A stretch of DNA of 64,000 nucleotides, taken from positions 7,206-71,205 of the forward strand of contig CAYIHX010000017.1 of the NCBI GenBank assembly GCA_964363305.1. Reading direction: 5' to 3'. Source of the DNA: CAYIHX01 sp964363305 (GTDB lineage: Bacteria > Bdellovibrionota > UBA1018). A model generated the notes under the pieces. The model was given only the letters and a program-made list of their open reading frames with translations. It made no database searches and was not told where the DNA came from. Position 1 is the first letter of the stretch. Each line of letters begins with the position of its first letter. Positions 16,741 to 24,543 of this stretch are shown here, piece by piece. The translations under genes were made by a program, and so were the position numbers.

Positions 16741-17405
16741 GCGGGTTTCAGAGTCCTCTTCCTCCGGCTCAGGATCTCAGGATTCATTTCGCCGAGTACA
16801 CGCACCAGCTTCGTGACTTCGCCGCGCAGGCGGGGGTGGTCATGGTGCCGTACCGCGACGCAGCACTCCCTCTTTTTGGGGCCCTCACGGAGAAGGCGCA
16901 GCGGAAGGTCCTGCAGGTGCTGAGTCATCAGCTCGATTTTTTTAAGCTCGCGGCAGAGGAAGGGGTGAGGATCGATTCTTCGAAGTTGATCTGGCGAGCA
17001 TTGGCGCGGATGCGCATGGTTCCTCAATCGGATCTCTTCGACAGGATCATGGATGAGGATGTGGTTGAGGTCTATCATGTGGACGGCACGGCTCTGTTCA
17101 AGAACCTTCAGTTCTTCAAATACATCTCCATGAGTTTAGAAGAGGTGTACTGCCTTCGCTGGATGGATCTGGCGAAATTTCCTCCTCAGGTATTTTTATT
17201 TTTTCTCGAAATGGGCTTCAAGCTCAGGGTCGCATTTTATCGGCACAGCTTCACGCCGAAATTCAATCGTTACACGTTTGTCGAGAAGCTGGGGCAGCGC
17301 CGCTCGGTCGCTGTTCATCTTCGGTGGGTCTCGCCAGCTCTGTATGAAGGGGAGCGAAAAGCGATGATCTTCGTCAATCGTTCGAGCATCGTGAGTGCTG
17401 AGTAG
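16737..17405 (+). CDS. Unknown protein coupled to the XRE regulator
   Basis: A 222-residue protein I do not recognise. It has no signal peptide and only one hydrophobic patch (PQVFLFFLEMGFKLRVAF). It looks mixed alpha/beta with many aromatic residues in the second half and an acidic centre (DRIMDEDVVEVYHVDG). Because it overlaps the XRE gene by 4 bp (ATGA), the two should be made together; it could be a sensor or antagonist partner of the regulator. This is a placement-based guess. The 263 bp that follow contain no gene that I can see. Confidence 0.65.
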   Translation: MSGFQSPLPPAQDLRIHFAEYTHQLRDFAAQAGVVMVPYRDAALPLFGALTEKAQRKVLQVLSHQLDFFKLAAEEGVRIDSSKLIWRALARMRMVPQSDLFDRIMDEDVVEVYHVDGTALFKNLQFFKYISMSLEEVYCLRWMDLAKFPPQVFLFFLEMGFKLRVAFYRHSFTPKFNRYTFVEKLGQRRSVAVHLRWVSPALYEGERKAMIFVNRSSIVSAE

Positions 17406-17668
17406 AGATTGATGCGATGCAAAGTAATAATTCTTTACTCTCGAACTAGTTTTGTCAACTAATGAGCGGCAAATACTTGACCATTAATTGGAGATGCTGC
17501 GCTGCGTTTTTGGTTGAATAATCCAAAGGAAAGACGGGGGATTGGACGCCATGTCGATGTACTGCGTAGCGTCATTTTGAGGTCCCAATGTGGACTATTT
17601 GTGTCAAGAATTGGCAAATATCCAGCCTTTACATGGGAAAAAAGCCTCGATAAGGCCCCTTTCTCAAA

Positions 17669-18385
17669 ATGATGATGTACCTTGGAAGATTTTTTGGGTG
17701 GGCCGCGCTCGCCTCCACAGCTTTGCTTTCTACGATTGCCATGCGTCATTTGCAGGCGGATCCTTCCGACGATTTCAGCTTCGCCACGTTTCAGTATGAG
17801 CCGGTCGTTGAACTTCCGAGTCCAATCACTGAGCAACAGGTGATTCAGGTTCTCTTGGATCGTCTCGATCTTTTTCCTCGCTCGCATGTACCGTCTTTGG
17901 CGCGGCACCTGATGCGCCTCTGCCGGGCTCACCACTTTGATCCCGCACTGATTTTGTCGCTCATCAATGTTGAAAGCAGTTTTAAGATCAAGGCGGTATC
18001 TCCGGTCGGCGCTCGCGGCCTGATGCAGCTCATGCCGGCCACGGCTCGCTATATTGCTCAGCGCGCCAAAGTGAAGTACCGGGGCGAAAGCGCTCTCTTT
18101 GATCCGTTCACAAACATGACGCTAGGTGTAAATTATTTGTCTCTCTTGAGAAACAAGTACCGGGGCCAGAGCCCGTACTTTCATATCGCGGCCTACAACA
18201 TCGGCCCCGGCCGTTTGGATCACCTCATGAAGCGCCAAGAGGGGTTTCGTCCGACGGGCACGAAAGACTATTATGAGAAAATTCGCGCGGGAGTGCCTAG
18301 TCTTCGATTCTATCCCGGCGTGAAGGAAGTCATTCGTACACAAACGGCTTCCCAGGAAAAGCTCGTTTCGGTAGAGCGCAGCTAA
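17669..18385 (+). CDS. SLT-type lytic transglycosylase
   Basis: A 238-residue periplasmic enzyme that cleaves peptidoglycan glycan strands. A hydrophobic N-terminal segment (WAALASTALLSTIA) acts as signal or anchor. The SLT domain covers about residues 90-210, with the catalytic glutamate in LINVESSFKIKAVS, then VGARGLMQLMPATA and AAYNIGPG, all classical family-1 (Slt70/MltC-like) motifs. Three consecutive ATG codons open the frame and no clear ribosome site is visible, so the exact start is uncertain by 6 bp. It precedes the queuosine genes by a short gap but is probably functionally separate. Confidence 0.87.
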   Translation: MMMYLGRFFGWAALASTALLSTIAMRHLQADPSDDFSFATFQYEPVVELPSPITEQQVIQVLLDRLDLFPRSHVPSLARHLMRLCRAHHFDPALILSLINVESSFKIKAVSPVGARGLMQLMPATARYIAQRAKVKYRGESALFDPFTNMTLGVNYLSLLRNKYRGQSPYFHIAAYNIGPGRLDHLMKRQEGFRPTGTKDYYEKIRAGVPSLRFYPGVKEVIRTQTASQEKLVSVERS

Positions 18386-18421
18386 TCGCGTCTCGCTGTC
18401 GTGATGAAAGGCGATCCAGGC

Positions 18422-18811
18422 ATGTACGAGCTTCGTGTTAAACTTGATTTTGCTGCTGCGCACCATCTCCAGGGGTATCCTGGGGATTGCGCGCGACCGC
18501 ACGGCCATAACTGGATCGTGGAAATTTTTGCTCAGTCGGAACGATTAGACTCCATTGGTCTGGCCCTCGACTTCCGGACTCTGAAAGCAGCGGCCAAGGA
18601 TCTGATTGGCCGCTGGGACCACCAGGACTTAAATCAGCTGGAAGACTTCAAGACGATCAACCCTTCCGCCGAGCAGATCGCGCGGCTTTCTTACGAGCGG
18701 CTGTCTCTGAGCGTGGATAGCTCGGAGACCTGGATCGCGCGTGTAACGATTTGGGAGAATGATCGCTGCTCGGCCAGTTATTGGGAGCCTGGAAAGCGCC
18801 CGGTGGGATGA
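18422..18811 (+). CDS. queD: 6-carboxy-tetrahydropterin synthase
   Basis: QueD converts dihydroneopterin triphosphate to 6-carboxytetrahydropterin, the second step to preQ0 and queuosine. The 129-residue protein has the zinc histidines (AAAHHL at about residue 12 and PHGHNW at about residue 30) and the WDHQDLN segment of the PTPS fold. I chose the ATG at 18422 (MYELRV) with AAAGG upstream; the frame could start at 18401 or 18404. Its stop overlaps the start of queC as ATGA, so the pair is coupled. The cysteine of QueD-type enzymes is present in GDCARPHGH. Confidence 0.9.
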   Translation: MYELRVKLDFAAAHHLQGYPGDCARPHGHNWIVEIFAQSERLDSIGLALDFRTLKAAAKDLIGRWDHQDLNQLEDFKTINPSAEQIARLSYERLSLSVDSSETWIARVTIWENDRCSASYWEPGKRPVG

Positions 18812-19491
18812 TGGCTTTTCGCAAGGACCGGGTTTCGTCAGTCATTCTGCTGTCGGGGGGGCTCGACTCGGCCACGAATCTTGCACTGTGCGCGGAATAT
18901 GATCGTCCTCATCTCGCTTTGACCATCGACTACGGCCAGCAGGCGGCTCTCCGGGAGGTTGAGGCGGCTCGGCAGCTCGCCCAGATCTATGAGGTTCGCC
19001 ATCGGGTGATTGACCTACGGTGGTTGGGCGAATTGGGAGGGAGCGCGCTGACGGATTCTTCCCTGGGAATGCCGGAGCTCAAGCGCGACCAACTGGACGA
19101 AGTCGTCGCGACTCGCGCGTCGGCGAGCGCGGTTTGGGTGCCGAACCGGAATGGCGTGTTCATCCAGGTGGCGGCGGCCTTCGCCGAGAGTCTGGGTTGC
19201 CCCCGGGTGGTTGTTGGTTTTAATCGCGAGGAGGCCGCTACTTTTCCGGATAATACGCAGGCGTTCCTGGATGCTTCGAGCGCTGCCCTGGCGTTTTCGT
19301 CTCGGGATGGCAGCGTGGAGCTTTTTAGCTACACGACCGGCATGGACAAGCGAGAGATGGTGCGGGCGCTTCGTGCGCTGAGTCGGCCGTTCGCTTTTGA
19401 GAGAGTCTGGAGCTGTTATCGCGGCGGCGTAGCTCCCTGCGGCGAGTGCGAGTCCTGCCAGCGCTTGAAACGTGCCTTAGAGGAAGGATGA
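18808..19491 (+). CDS. queC: 7-cyano-7-deazaguanine synthase
   Basis: QueC uses ATP and ammonia to turn 7-carboxy-7-deazaguanine into preQ0. The 227-residue product has the PP-loop SGGLDSATN at about residue 17, TIDYGQQA, the NRNGVF motif, and the C-terminal zinc site CYRGGVAPCGECESC. It overlaps queD by 4 bp and is followed after 7 bp by a DUF366 gene. queE, the enzyme between QueD and QueC, is not in the window and must be elsewhere if the pathway is complete. Confidence 0.92.
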   Translation: MMAFRKDRVSSVILLSGGLDSATNLALCAEYDRPHLALTIDYGQQAALREVEAARQLAQIYEVRHRVIDLRWLGELGGSALTDSSLGMPELKRDQLDEVVATRASASAVWVPNRNGVFIQVAAAFAESLGCPRVVVGFNREEAATFPDNTQAFLDASSAALAFSSRDGSVELFSYTTGMDKREMVRALRALSRPFAFERVWSCYRGGVAPCGECESCQRLKRALEEG

Positions 19492-19498
19492 GTCGGTC

Positions 19499-20056
19499 AT
19501 GATTTTTTCGATTCATCTGCATCGTGAAGAGTTGCCTTACTGGGGTCCGGAATTGCGGCCTCACTTTATTTTAAGCCAGTTTCGCGTCGAGGGATCGGCC
19601 CTGGCGGCCTTTCTGGGGCCTTGCGACGTGAAGACGGATCACCTCGTGGACTGGGAGGATCGCCTCGTGAATGACACGATCCGTTCGGCCCGGATGGTGC
19701 ACTTTTTGGGTGAGTTCTTTGGGATTACCTTGCGCGAGGGCGTCTGGCTTCAGCGCCTTTTGATCGCTCAGATTTTCGAGGATCTCACGATGCAAGGGGT
19801 GCAGGGCCTCCGTCGCGACGGAGATGATCTCTTTATCGCTGATCGGAAGCTTTCGGTCTCAATCGTGACCGCCTCGGCGGTGTCCGTGCTGCTGCATGCG
19901 GGCATCAATGTGGATGCGTCGGGGGCGCCCGTTCCGGCCGTGGGGCTCGAGGAGTTTGAGCTCGACCCGATTGCTTTTGCGCAGCGTACTTTGGAGCGGT
20001 TCTCCACGGAGTGGGAGTCGGTGTTCCGGGCGACGACGAAAGTTCGACCGGTTTGA
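19499..20056 (+). CDS. DUF366-family protein in the queuosine cluster
   Basis: A 185-residue cytoplasmic protein. From memory its pattern fits DUF366: GPELRPHFIL, FLGPCDVKTDHLVDWED, ARMVHFLGEFF, RRDGDDLF and a KLSVSIVTAS core followed by LLHAGINVD. No catalytic role is established to my knowledge. It follows queC by 7 bp on the same strand and is probably in the same transcript, so a role linked to 7-deazaguanine metabolism is a reasonable guess. A 95-nt perfect palindrome begins 5 bp after its stop. Confidence 0.68.
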   Translation: MIFSIHLHREELPYWGPELRPHFILSQFRVEGSALAAFLGPCDVKTDHLVDWEDRLVNDTIRSARMVHFLGEFFGITLREGVWLQRLLIAQIFEDLTMQGVQGLRRDGDDLFIADRKLSVSIVTASAVSVLLHAGINVDASGAPVPAVGLEEFELDPIAFAQRTLERFSTEWESVFRATTKVRPV

Positions 20057-20060
20057 TCAT

Positions 20061-20155
20061 TGCGGTGCCTGGCACTGTTTGTTAAGAAGTTTAATAATTG
20101 CGGTGCCTGGCACCGCAATTATTAAACTTCTTAACAAACAGTGCCAGGCACCGCA
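20061..20155. repeat. Perfect 95-nt palindrome, GGTGCCTGGCACC type
   Basis: The two arms of 47 bp are exact reverse complements around a single central T at 20108. GC-rich GGTGCCTGGCAC motifs stand at the ends and GGTGCCTGGCACC at the centre. Between them lies an AT-rich segment with GTTAAGAAGTTTAA, i.e. TTAA-N5-TTAA. The element lies between two forward genes and its right end abuts the hisC ribosome site (AGGAAG). As RNA it would form a very stable hairpin in the DUF366-hisC intergenic region. Confidence 0.95.
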
Positions 20156-20162
20156 GGAAGAA

Positions 20163-21305
20163 ATGCGCGTCCAGATTCCCGAGTCGATTCGCTCTCTCAT
20201 CCCCTATGTCCCGGGCAAGCCGATCGAGGAAACTCAACGCGAGCTTCGTTTGAAGAAGGTCGTGAAGCTGGCGTCGAATGAGAATCCGCTCGGGTGCGGC
20301 CGTCTGGCGCGGAAGGCGATCCTTCTCGCCCAGAAAGAAATCCATCGATATCCGGATGCCTCCGCGTTTCACCTGAAGACTGCGATTCGTCGCCTGCACG
20401 GACTCGAGAAGAACGATCGCTTCGGAGTGACGGTCGGGAATGGTTCGAACGAATTGATTGAGCTGCTGATTCGAACTCTTTGTGTGCCCGGCGATAGCAT
20501 CGTGACTTCGAAGTCAGCGTTCATCGCTTATAAAATCAGCGCCCAGGCGCACGGGGTCTCGACGCTTGAGGCGGCCATCGGGTCGGACCTCATTTTTGAT
20601 CTGGAGGAGATGCTCCGGTTGGTGAGGTCGAATGAGCGGGTGCAGCTGGTGTTCCTTCCGAACCCGAACAATCCGACCGGAACCTACGTATCCAAGGAGC
20701 CGTTGACGAAGTTTATCGCGGAGATCGCCCGGGTGCGGGAGGGGGCGGTTCGAGTCGTTCTCGATGATGCGTATGCAGAATACGTCACAGCGAAGGATGC
20801 GCCGAAGGCCGACGCGTTGTTGCATGCGTTTCCGGAGACGGTAGTCATGCTCCGAACGTTTTCAAAGGTGCATGGGCTGGCGGGGTTACGGGTCGGTTAT
20901 GCGATCGGATCGAGCGAGCTCTTGGGTTTTGTGGAGCGCGTGCGGATGCCGTTCAATGTCGGGTCGATTGCGCTTGCCGCCGCTACGGCCTCGTTGCGGG
21001 ACGCGGCCCATATCAAGCGTTCCTTGGCTCTCAATCGAGAGGCGATGAAGTTTTGGTGCGACGCCCTCAAGGATTTGAAAATCCCGTACTGGAAGAGCCA
21101 GGCGAATTTTGTATTGGCAAATGTTCAGCGCGGTTGGGGCATGACGGGGCCGGAGGTATTTCAGGAGTGCTTGCGAAAGGGCGTCATTTTCAGGCCGATC
21201 GCAAATTATGGCTACCCCGAGGCGTTGCGCATCACGCTGGGGACCGCGATGGAGAATCGATTCGCATTGAAGGCGTTGCAGGCCGTGAGGGCGTCGCACG
21301 GATGA
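20163..21305 (+). CDS. hisC: Histidinol-phosphate aminotransferase
   Basis: PLP enzyme of histidine synthesis; HisC-type enzymes often also act on aromatic amino acids. The 380-residue protein has NENPLG near residue 40, GNGSNELI, LPNPNNPTGT, VLDDAYAEYV and the PLP lysine motif RTFSKVHGLAGLRVGYA at about residue 240. I start it at the ATG at 20163, preceded by AGGA right after the palindrome; the open frame extends upstream only because the palindrome is read through. Its stop overlaps the cmk start as ATGA. No other his genes are nearby, so general aminotransferase use is possible. Confidence 0.9.
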   Translation: MRVQIPESIRSLIPYVPGKPIEETQRELRLKKVVKLASNENPLGCGRLARKAILLAQKEIHRYPDASAFHLKTAIRRLHGLEKNDRFGVTVGNGSNELIELLIRTLCVPGDSIVTSKSAFIAYKISAQAHGVSTLEAAIGSDLIFDLEEMLRLVRSNERVQLVFLPNPNNPTGTYVSKEPLTKFIAEIARVREGAVRVVLDDAYAEYVTAKDAPKADALLHAFPETVVMLRTFSKVHGLAGLRVGYAIGSSELLGFVERVRMPFNVGSIALAAATASLRDAAHIKRSLALNREAMKFWCDALKDLKIPYWKSQANFVLANVQRGWGMTGPEVFQECLRKGVIFRPIANYGYPEALRITLGTAMENRFALKALQAVRASHG

Positions 21306-22042
21306 CTTCTCGGGGTGATGCACAGAGGGAGGCAGCCGTGATTCCTAAGCAAGGACCGGTGATCGCAATTGATGGCCCGGCAGGCACGGGAAAAAGCTCG
21401 GCGACCAAGCGGTTGGCGGAGGCGTTGGGATTTGTGCACGTGGATACGGGCGCGCTGTATCGTTCGATCGCGTACCTTCTGCTGGCGAAGAAGGAAAAAA
21501 CGGGAGAGGCGCCATCGGCTGCCGATGCCGCGTCGCTGGCGCATTCGGTGCACCTGGAGTTCAAGCGGCTTTTGGGAAAAAATCCCGCGAATCGAATTTT
21601 CGCCAATGGGATGGATGTCACCGAATTTATCCGGACCCCGGAAGTGAGCATGATGGCGAGCCAAGTTTCGGCGATTCCTGATGTGCGGGCCGCTCTGCTG
21701 GGGCTACAGCGCCGGATGGGGTGCGTGGGTCGAACGATTCTGGAGGGGCGCGATATCGGAACCGTGATCTTTCCGGATGCGGATGTGAAATTTTTCCTGA
21801 ATGCGAGCGTGGAGGAGCGGGCGAAGCGCCGCCTTGCGGAGCTGGAGGCCTCAGGGTCGGACGCGCCGTCTTTCGAGGAGGTGAAAGCGCAGATCTCGGT
21901 GCGTGACAAAGGAGACAGTACTCGGGCTGTCGCGCCCCTGAAGAGGGCGGCGGATGCGATTGAGCTCGATACCAGCGAGCTCACTCTCGACGAGGTCGTG
22001 TCCTGGATGGAAAAAAAGGTTCGAGAGCGCCTGGGGGGATGA
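21302..22042 (+). CDS. cmk: Cytidylate kinase
   Basis: Phosphorylates CMP and dCMP to the diphosphates. The 246-residue product has the P-loop IDGPAGTGKSS at about residue 25, the VDTGALYRS CMP-binding motif, and GRDIGTVIFPDADVKFFL, followed by the lid RAKRR and RDKGDSTR. It starts at the ATG overlapping the hisC stop; a GTG at 21339 is an alternative start close to the usual family N-terminus. The gene is followed by the heptosyltransferase gene after 3 bp, consistent with one operon. Confidence 0.92.
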   Translation: MTSRGDAQREAAVIPKQGPVIAIDGPAGTGKSSATKRLAEALGFVHVDTGALYRSIAYLLLAKKEKTGEAPSAADAASLAHSVHLEFKRLLGKNPANRIFANGMDVTEFIRTPEVSMMASQVSAIPDVRAALLGLQRRMGCVGRTILEGRDIGTVIFPDADVKFFLNASVEERAKRRLAELEASGSDAPSFEEVKAQISVRDKGDSTRAVAPLKRAADAIELDTSELTLDEVVSWMEKKVRERLGG

Positions 22043-22045
22043 GGA

Positions 22046-23143
22046 GTGTCTGAACGTTCGCGACTTAAAATTCTCGTCGTACGTCCCGATCGCGTCGGCG
22101 ATGTGCTTCTCTCGACCCCGGTCTTGGCGGCTTTGCGTCGGCATTATCCTCAGGCGCACCTGACATTCATGGTGCGAGAGGGGGTCGTTCCTTTGGTGCG
22201 GGGGCTGAGCACGGTCGATGCGGTGTTGATCTACGATCCGATCGGCCGTCACTTCGGCTGGCGGGGCTTTTTTCAGCTGATGAAGGACCTCCGTCAGGGG
22301 GGATTTCGAATCGTCGTCAATCTTCAGTCCGTGCGAAAGCTTGCCGCCGCTCAGTTCGGCGCGGGCATCCGGTACCGGGTCGGCCCGCTGAGCAGGATTC
22401 ATTCGTACTTGTATTACAATCGCGGGCTTCGACAACGTCGCTCGAGCGTCGAGATGCACGAAGCGGACTACAACCTCCAACTGCTGCGGCGCTTAGGGGT
22501 GAGGGCCGCGAGGACGGAGTTTGAAACTCAGCTCAGTTTATCGCCTGAGACTCGAGCAGCAGCGAAGAGCTGGCTTCAGCAGCAAGGTTGGAAGGTTGAC
22601 GAGACTCTCGTGGCCGTGCACCCGGGCATGGGCGGCTCGGCATTGAACTGGCCGGAAGAAAACTATGTCGAGTTGGCGGCGACTTTGATTCGCGAAGGGA
22701 AGCGGGTGCTGTTGACGGGGGGGCCGCTTGAGGGTGGGATGCTCGAGCGCGTGCGTCGCTCGATTCTTGCGCAGGTCGGCGCCGAGGAGAAGGCCCGCCT
22801 GATCGAGTACGGGGGCGCCGCGGTCGGCGCGATCGATTTTTTGGCCGGGCTCATGTCTTGGGCTGCGGTCGTCGTCGCGCCGAGCACCGGGCCTCTTCAT
22901 GTTGCCGTGGCCGTCGGCACGCCGGTGGTCACTTTTTACCCTCCGATTCGAGTAATGAGCGCGCTCCGTTGGGGGCCGTACCTGAAGGATTCGGAGCGCG
23001 CGAGTATTCTCGTGCCTGATGTTTATTGCGGGCAGGATTTTAAGTGCCGAGGGGTTCTCTGCAACTACTATCCTTGCATGCGCGGATTGACCGTTGACCA
23101 GGCGCTGGACGAAGTACGCAGACAGGGATTGAACAAGAAATAG
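22046..23143 (+). CDS. Glycosyltransferase family 9 (ADP-heptose LPS heptosyltransferase)
   Basis: GT9 enzymes add heptose to the LPS inner core on the cytoplasmic face. The 365-residue product starts with GTG and shows the N-terminal ILVVRPDRVGDVLLSTP motif. The C-terminal nucleotide-sugar site has VAVHPGMGGSALNWP and VVVAPSTGPLHVAVAVGTP. The C-terminus carries an unusual four-cysteine segment (YCGQDFKCRGVLCNYYPC), possibly a metal or disulphide site. The next gene makes the heptose precursor kinase, which supports the LPS role. Whether it is heptosyltransferase I, II or a later one cannot be told. Confidence 0.87.
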   Translation: MSERSRLKILVVRPDRVGDVLLSTPVLAALRRHYPQAHLTFMVREGVVPLVRGLSTVDAVLIYDPIGRHFGWRGFFQLMKDLRQGGFRIVVNLQSVRKLAAAQFGAGIRYRVGPLSRIHSYLYYNRGLRQRRSSVEMHEADYNLQLLRRLGVRAARTEFETQLSLSPETRAAAKSWLQQQGWKVDETLVAVHPGMGGSALNWPEENYVELAATLIREGKRVLLTGGPLEGGMLERVRRSILAQVGAEEKARLIEYGGAAVGAIDFLAGLMSWAAVVVAPSTGPLHVAVAVGTPVVTFYPPIRVMSALRWGPYLKDSERASILVPDVYCGQDFKCRGVLCNYYPCMRGLTVDQALDEVRRQGLNKK

Positions 23144-23154
23144 GGGTCGAAGTC

Positions 23155-24219
23155 ATGGCGCGAAAAAAGAGTGCGGGAAAATCGGGGCTTCGGTGGTCGG
23201 AGCTTTCTCCTGGCGAGTGGAATCATAAGAAGCTGCTGAGTTACCTCGCGGCATTCGAGGGGCGCAAGGTGCTCGTCGTAGGCGACGTGGGTGTTGATCG
23301 TTATACGGAAGGACGAGTGGAGCGCATCTCTCCGGAGGCGCCGGTGCCCATTGTTCAGGTCACGAAAGAGACGCACAAGCTGGGACTCGCGGCCAATGTG
23401 GCGGACAATGTGCAAGCCGTCGGCGGGACCGCGATGCTAGTGGGCGTTGTGGGTGGGGATTCGGACGCTGAGGTTTTTCGTGGGCTCCTTCGGGAGGCTC
23501 GAATTTCGGATCGAACACTGGTGGTCGATTCGGGGCGGCGCACGATTTTGAAAGAGCGGGTGGTCAGCGAACGGCAGCAGCTCTTGCGCATCGATTACGA
23601 GGATACTCATGCCTTGCCGGCCGCGATGGATGCGAAAATTCTCGGTCAGATTGAGCGGGCGTTAGCCGCTTGTGACGTAGTCATTGTCGAGGACTACGCG
23701 AAGGGTTTGCTCAAGCCGTCGATTTGCGCTGAGATCGTGGCGATGGCGCGCGCGAAGAAAAAATGGATCGCGGCGGACCCGAATCCGCGGAGTCCTCGAG
23801 AGAATTATCGCGGGGTCTCCGTCATTACGCCGAATACTCGCGAGGCGGAGGCTCTGACGGGGGTTCGGATCATCGATGAGGCAACTCTTTTCGAAGCGGG
23901 GCGGAAGCTTTTGGCGATGACCGAGGGCGAGAGCGCCATCATCACCCGTGGTAAGGAGGGTATGGCCATCTTCCAGGCGGGGAGTGCGGAGGTGATCGGC
24001 ATTCCGACCTACGCGCGCGAGGTTTACGATGTGAGTGGCGCGGGGGATACGGTGATCGCGGTCCTTTCGATGGCGCGCGCGGTAGGGGCTTCTTTGCAGG
24101 AGGCGGCGATCCTCAGCAATCTTGCGGCGGGCGTAGAGGTGGGGAAGCGGGGCACTGCGACCGTGAGCCGGGATGAGATCCGCGCAGCTCTGACGTTCGT
24201 AACCGCCCTGACAGGCTGA
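23155..24219 (+). CDS. hldE1: D-glycero-beta-D-manno-heptose-7-phosphate kinase
   Basis: PfkB-family kinase that makes heptose-1,7-bisphosphate for ADP-heptose. The 354-residue product has VLVVGDVGVDRYTEGRVERISPEAPVPI near residue 40, typical of the RfaE N-terminal domain, ADPNPRSP, PNTREAEALTG and the catalytic DVSGAGDTVIA at about residue 295. The cytidylyl/adenylyl-transferase domain fused in E. coli HldE is absent, so a separate hldE2 must exist elsewhere. An N-terminal lysine-rich extension of about 30 residues is present. It is the last gene of the forward run that starts at queD. Confidence 0.9.
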   Translation: MARKKSAGKSGLRWSELSPGEWNHKKLLSYLAAFEGRKVLVVGDVGVDRYTEGRVERISPEAPVPIVQVTKETHKLGLAANVADNVQAVGGTAMLVGVVGGDSDAEVFRGLLREARISDRTLVVDSGRRTILKERVVSERQQLLRIDYEDTHALPAAMDAKILGQIERALAACDVVIVEDYAKGLLKPSICAEIVAMARAKKKWIAADPNPRSPRENYRGVSVITPNTREAEALTGVRIIDEATLFEAGRKLLAMTEGESAIITRGKEGMAIFQAGSAEVIGIPTYAREVYDVSGAGDTVIAVLSMARAVGASLQEAAILSNLAAGVEVGKRGTATVSRDEIRAALTFVTALTG

Positions 24220-24222
24220 ATG

Positions 24223-24244
24223 ATTGTTAAAAAAAATTAACAAT
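24223..24244 (+). terminator. Weak AT-rich hairpin after hldE1
   Basis: ATTGTTAA pairs with TTAACAAT around a loop of six A, three bases after the hldE1 stop. It lacks GC pairs, so termination strength is doubtful. The TTAA-N6-TTAA arrangement resembles the inner motif of the long palindromes in this window. Confidence 0.4.
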
Positions 24245-24315
24245 TTATTTAGATCGAGTGTGTATCTCTATGAAAGAACGAGTATTTTAAAGGAATGTGA
24301 AGCCTGATTTCATAC

Positions 24316-24330
24316 TGACTCAGTGAGTCA
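24316..24330 (+). promoter_or_regulatory. Operator-like palindrome upstream of the small membrane ORF
   Basis: TGACTCAGTGAGTCA is a perfect 7+1+7 inverted repeat. It overlaps a possible -35 (CTGACT at 24315-24320), with GATAAT 18 bp downstream at 24339-24344, just ahead of a strong ribosome site. The geometry fits a repressor or activator site. The regulator is unknown. Confidence 0.45.
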
Positions 24331-24362
24331 TTACGGGTGATAATAGCTGGAGGGAGGTTGCC

Positions 24363-24539
24363 ATGAATTGGGAACCCGATCTGCTCCCGCGCGGAACTGG
24401 ATGGAAGTCTTACGTACAAGCGTTTTTTGGTCTACTGACACTGACCGTGCTCTTTCTCTGGGCGAACTCACTGGATGAGGCAGCGATGCGAGCAAGGATG
24501 AAACTCTCACCCCCGGTTCCCGTGACCTTGCGGAACTAG
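24363..24539 (+). CDS. Small single-pass membrane protein, 58 residues
   Basis: An open frame from the ATG at 24363 to TAG at 24537-24539 encodes 58 residues. GGAGGGAGG lies 7-8 nt upstream, one of the strongest ribosome sites in the window. Residues about 18-34 (YVQAFFGLLTLTVLFLW) form one membrane helix, flanked by a lysine on the N-terminal side and acidic residues (LDEAAMR) after it. The tail is basic and then proline-rich (KLSPPVPVTLRN). I know no family. A palindromic site with promoter-like hexamers precedes it. It ends 4 bp before the converging ilvE stop. Coding is supported by the ribosome site and hydrophobic pattern only. Confidence 0.65.
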   Translation: MNWEPDLLPRGTGWKSYVQAFFGLLTLTVLFLWANSLDEAAMRARMKLSPPVPVTLRN

Positions 24540-24543
24540 CCGT

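Noticed and set aside
17459..17935. Reverse ORF of 158 codons across the 17406-17668 intergenic region
   Set aside because: It runs into the transglycosylase on the opposite strand and has no recognisable domain or ribosome site.
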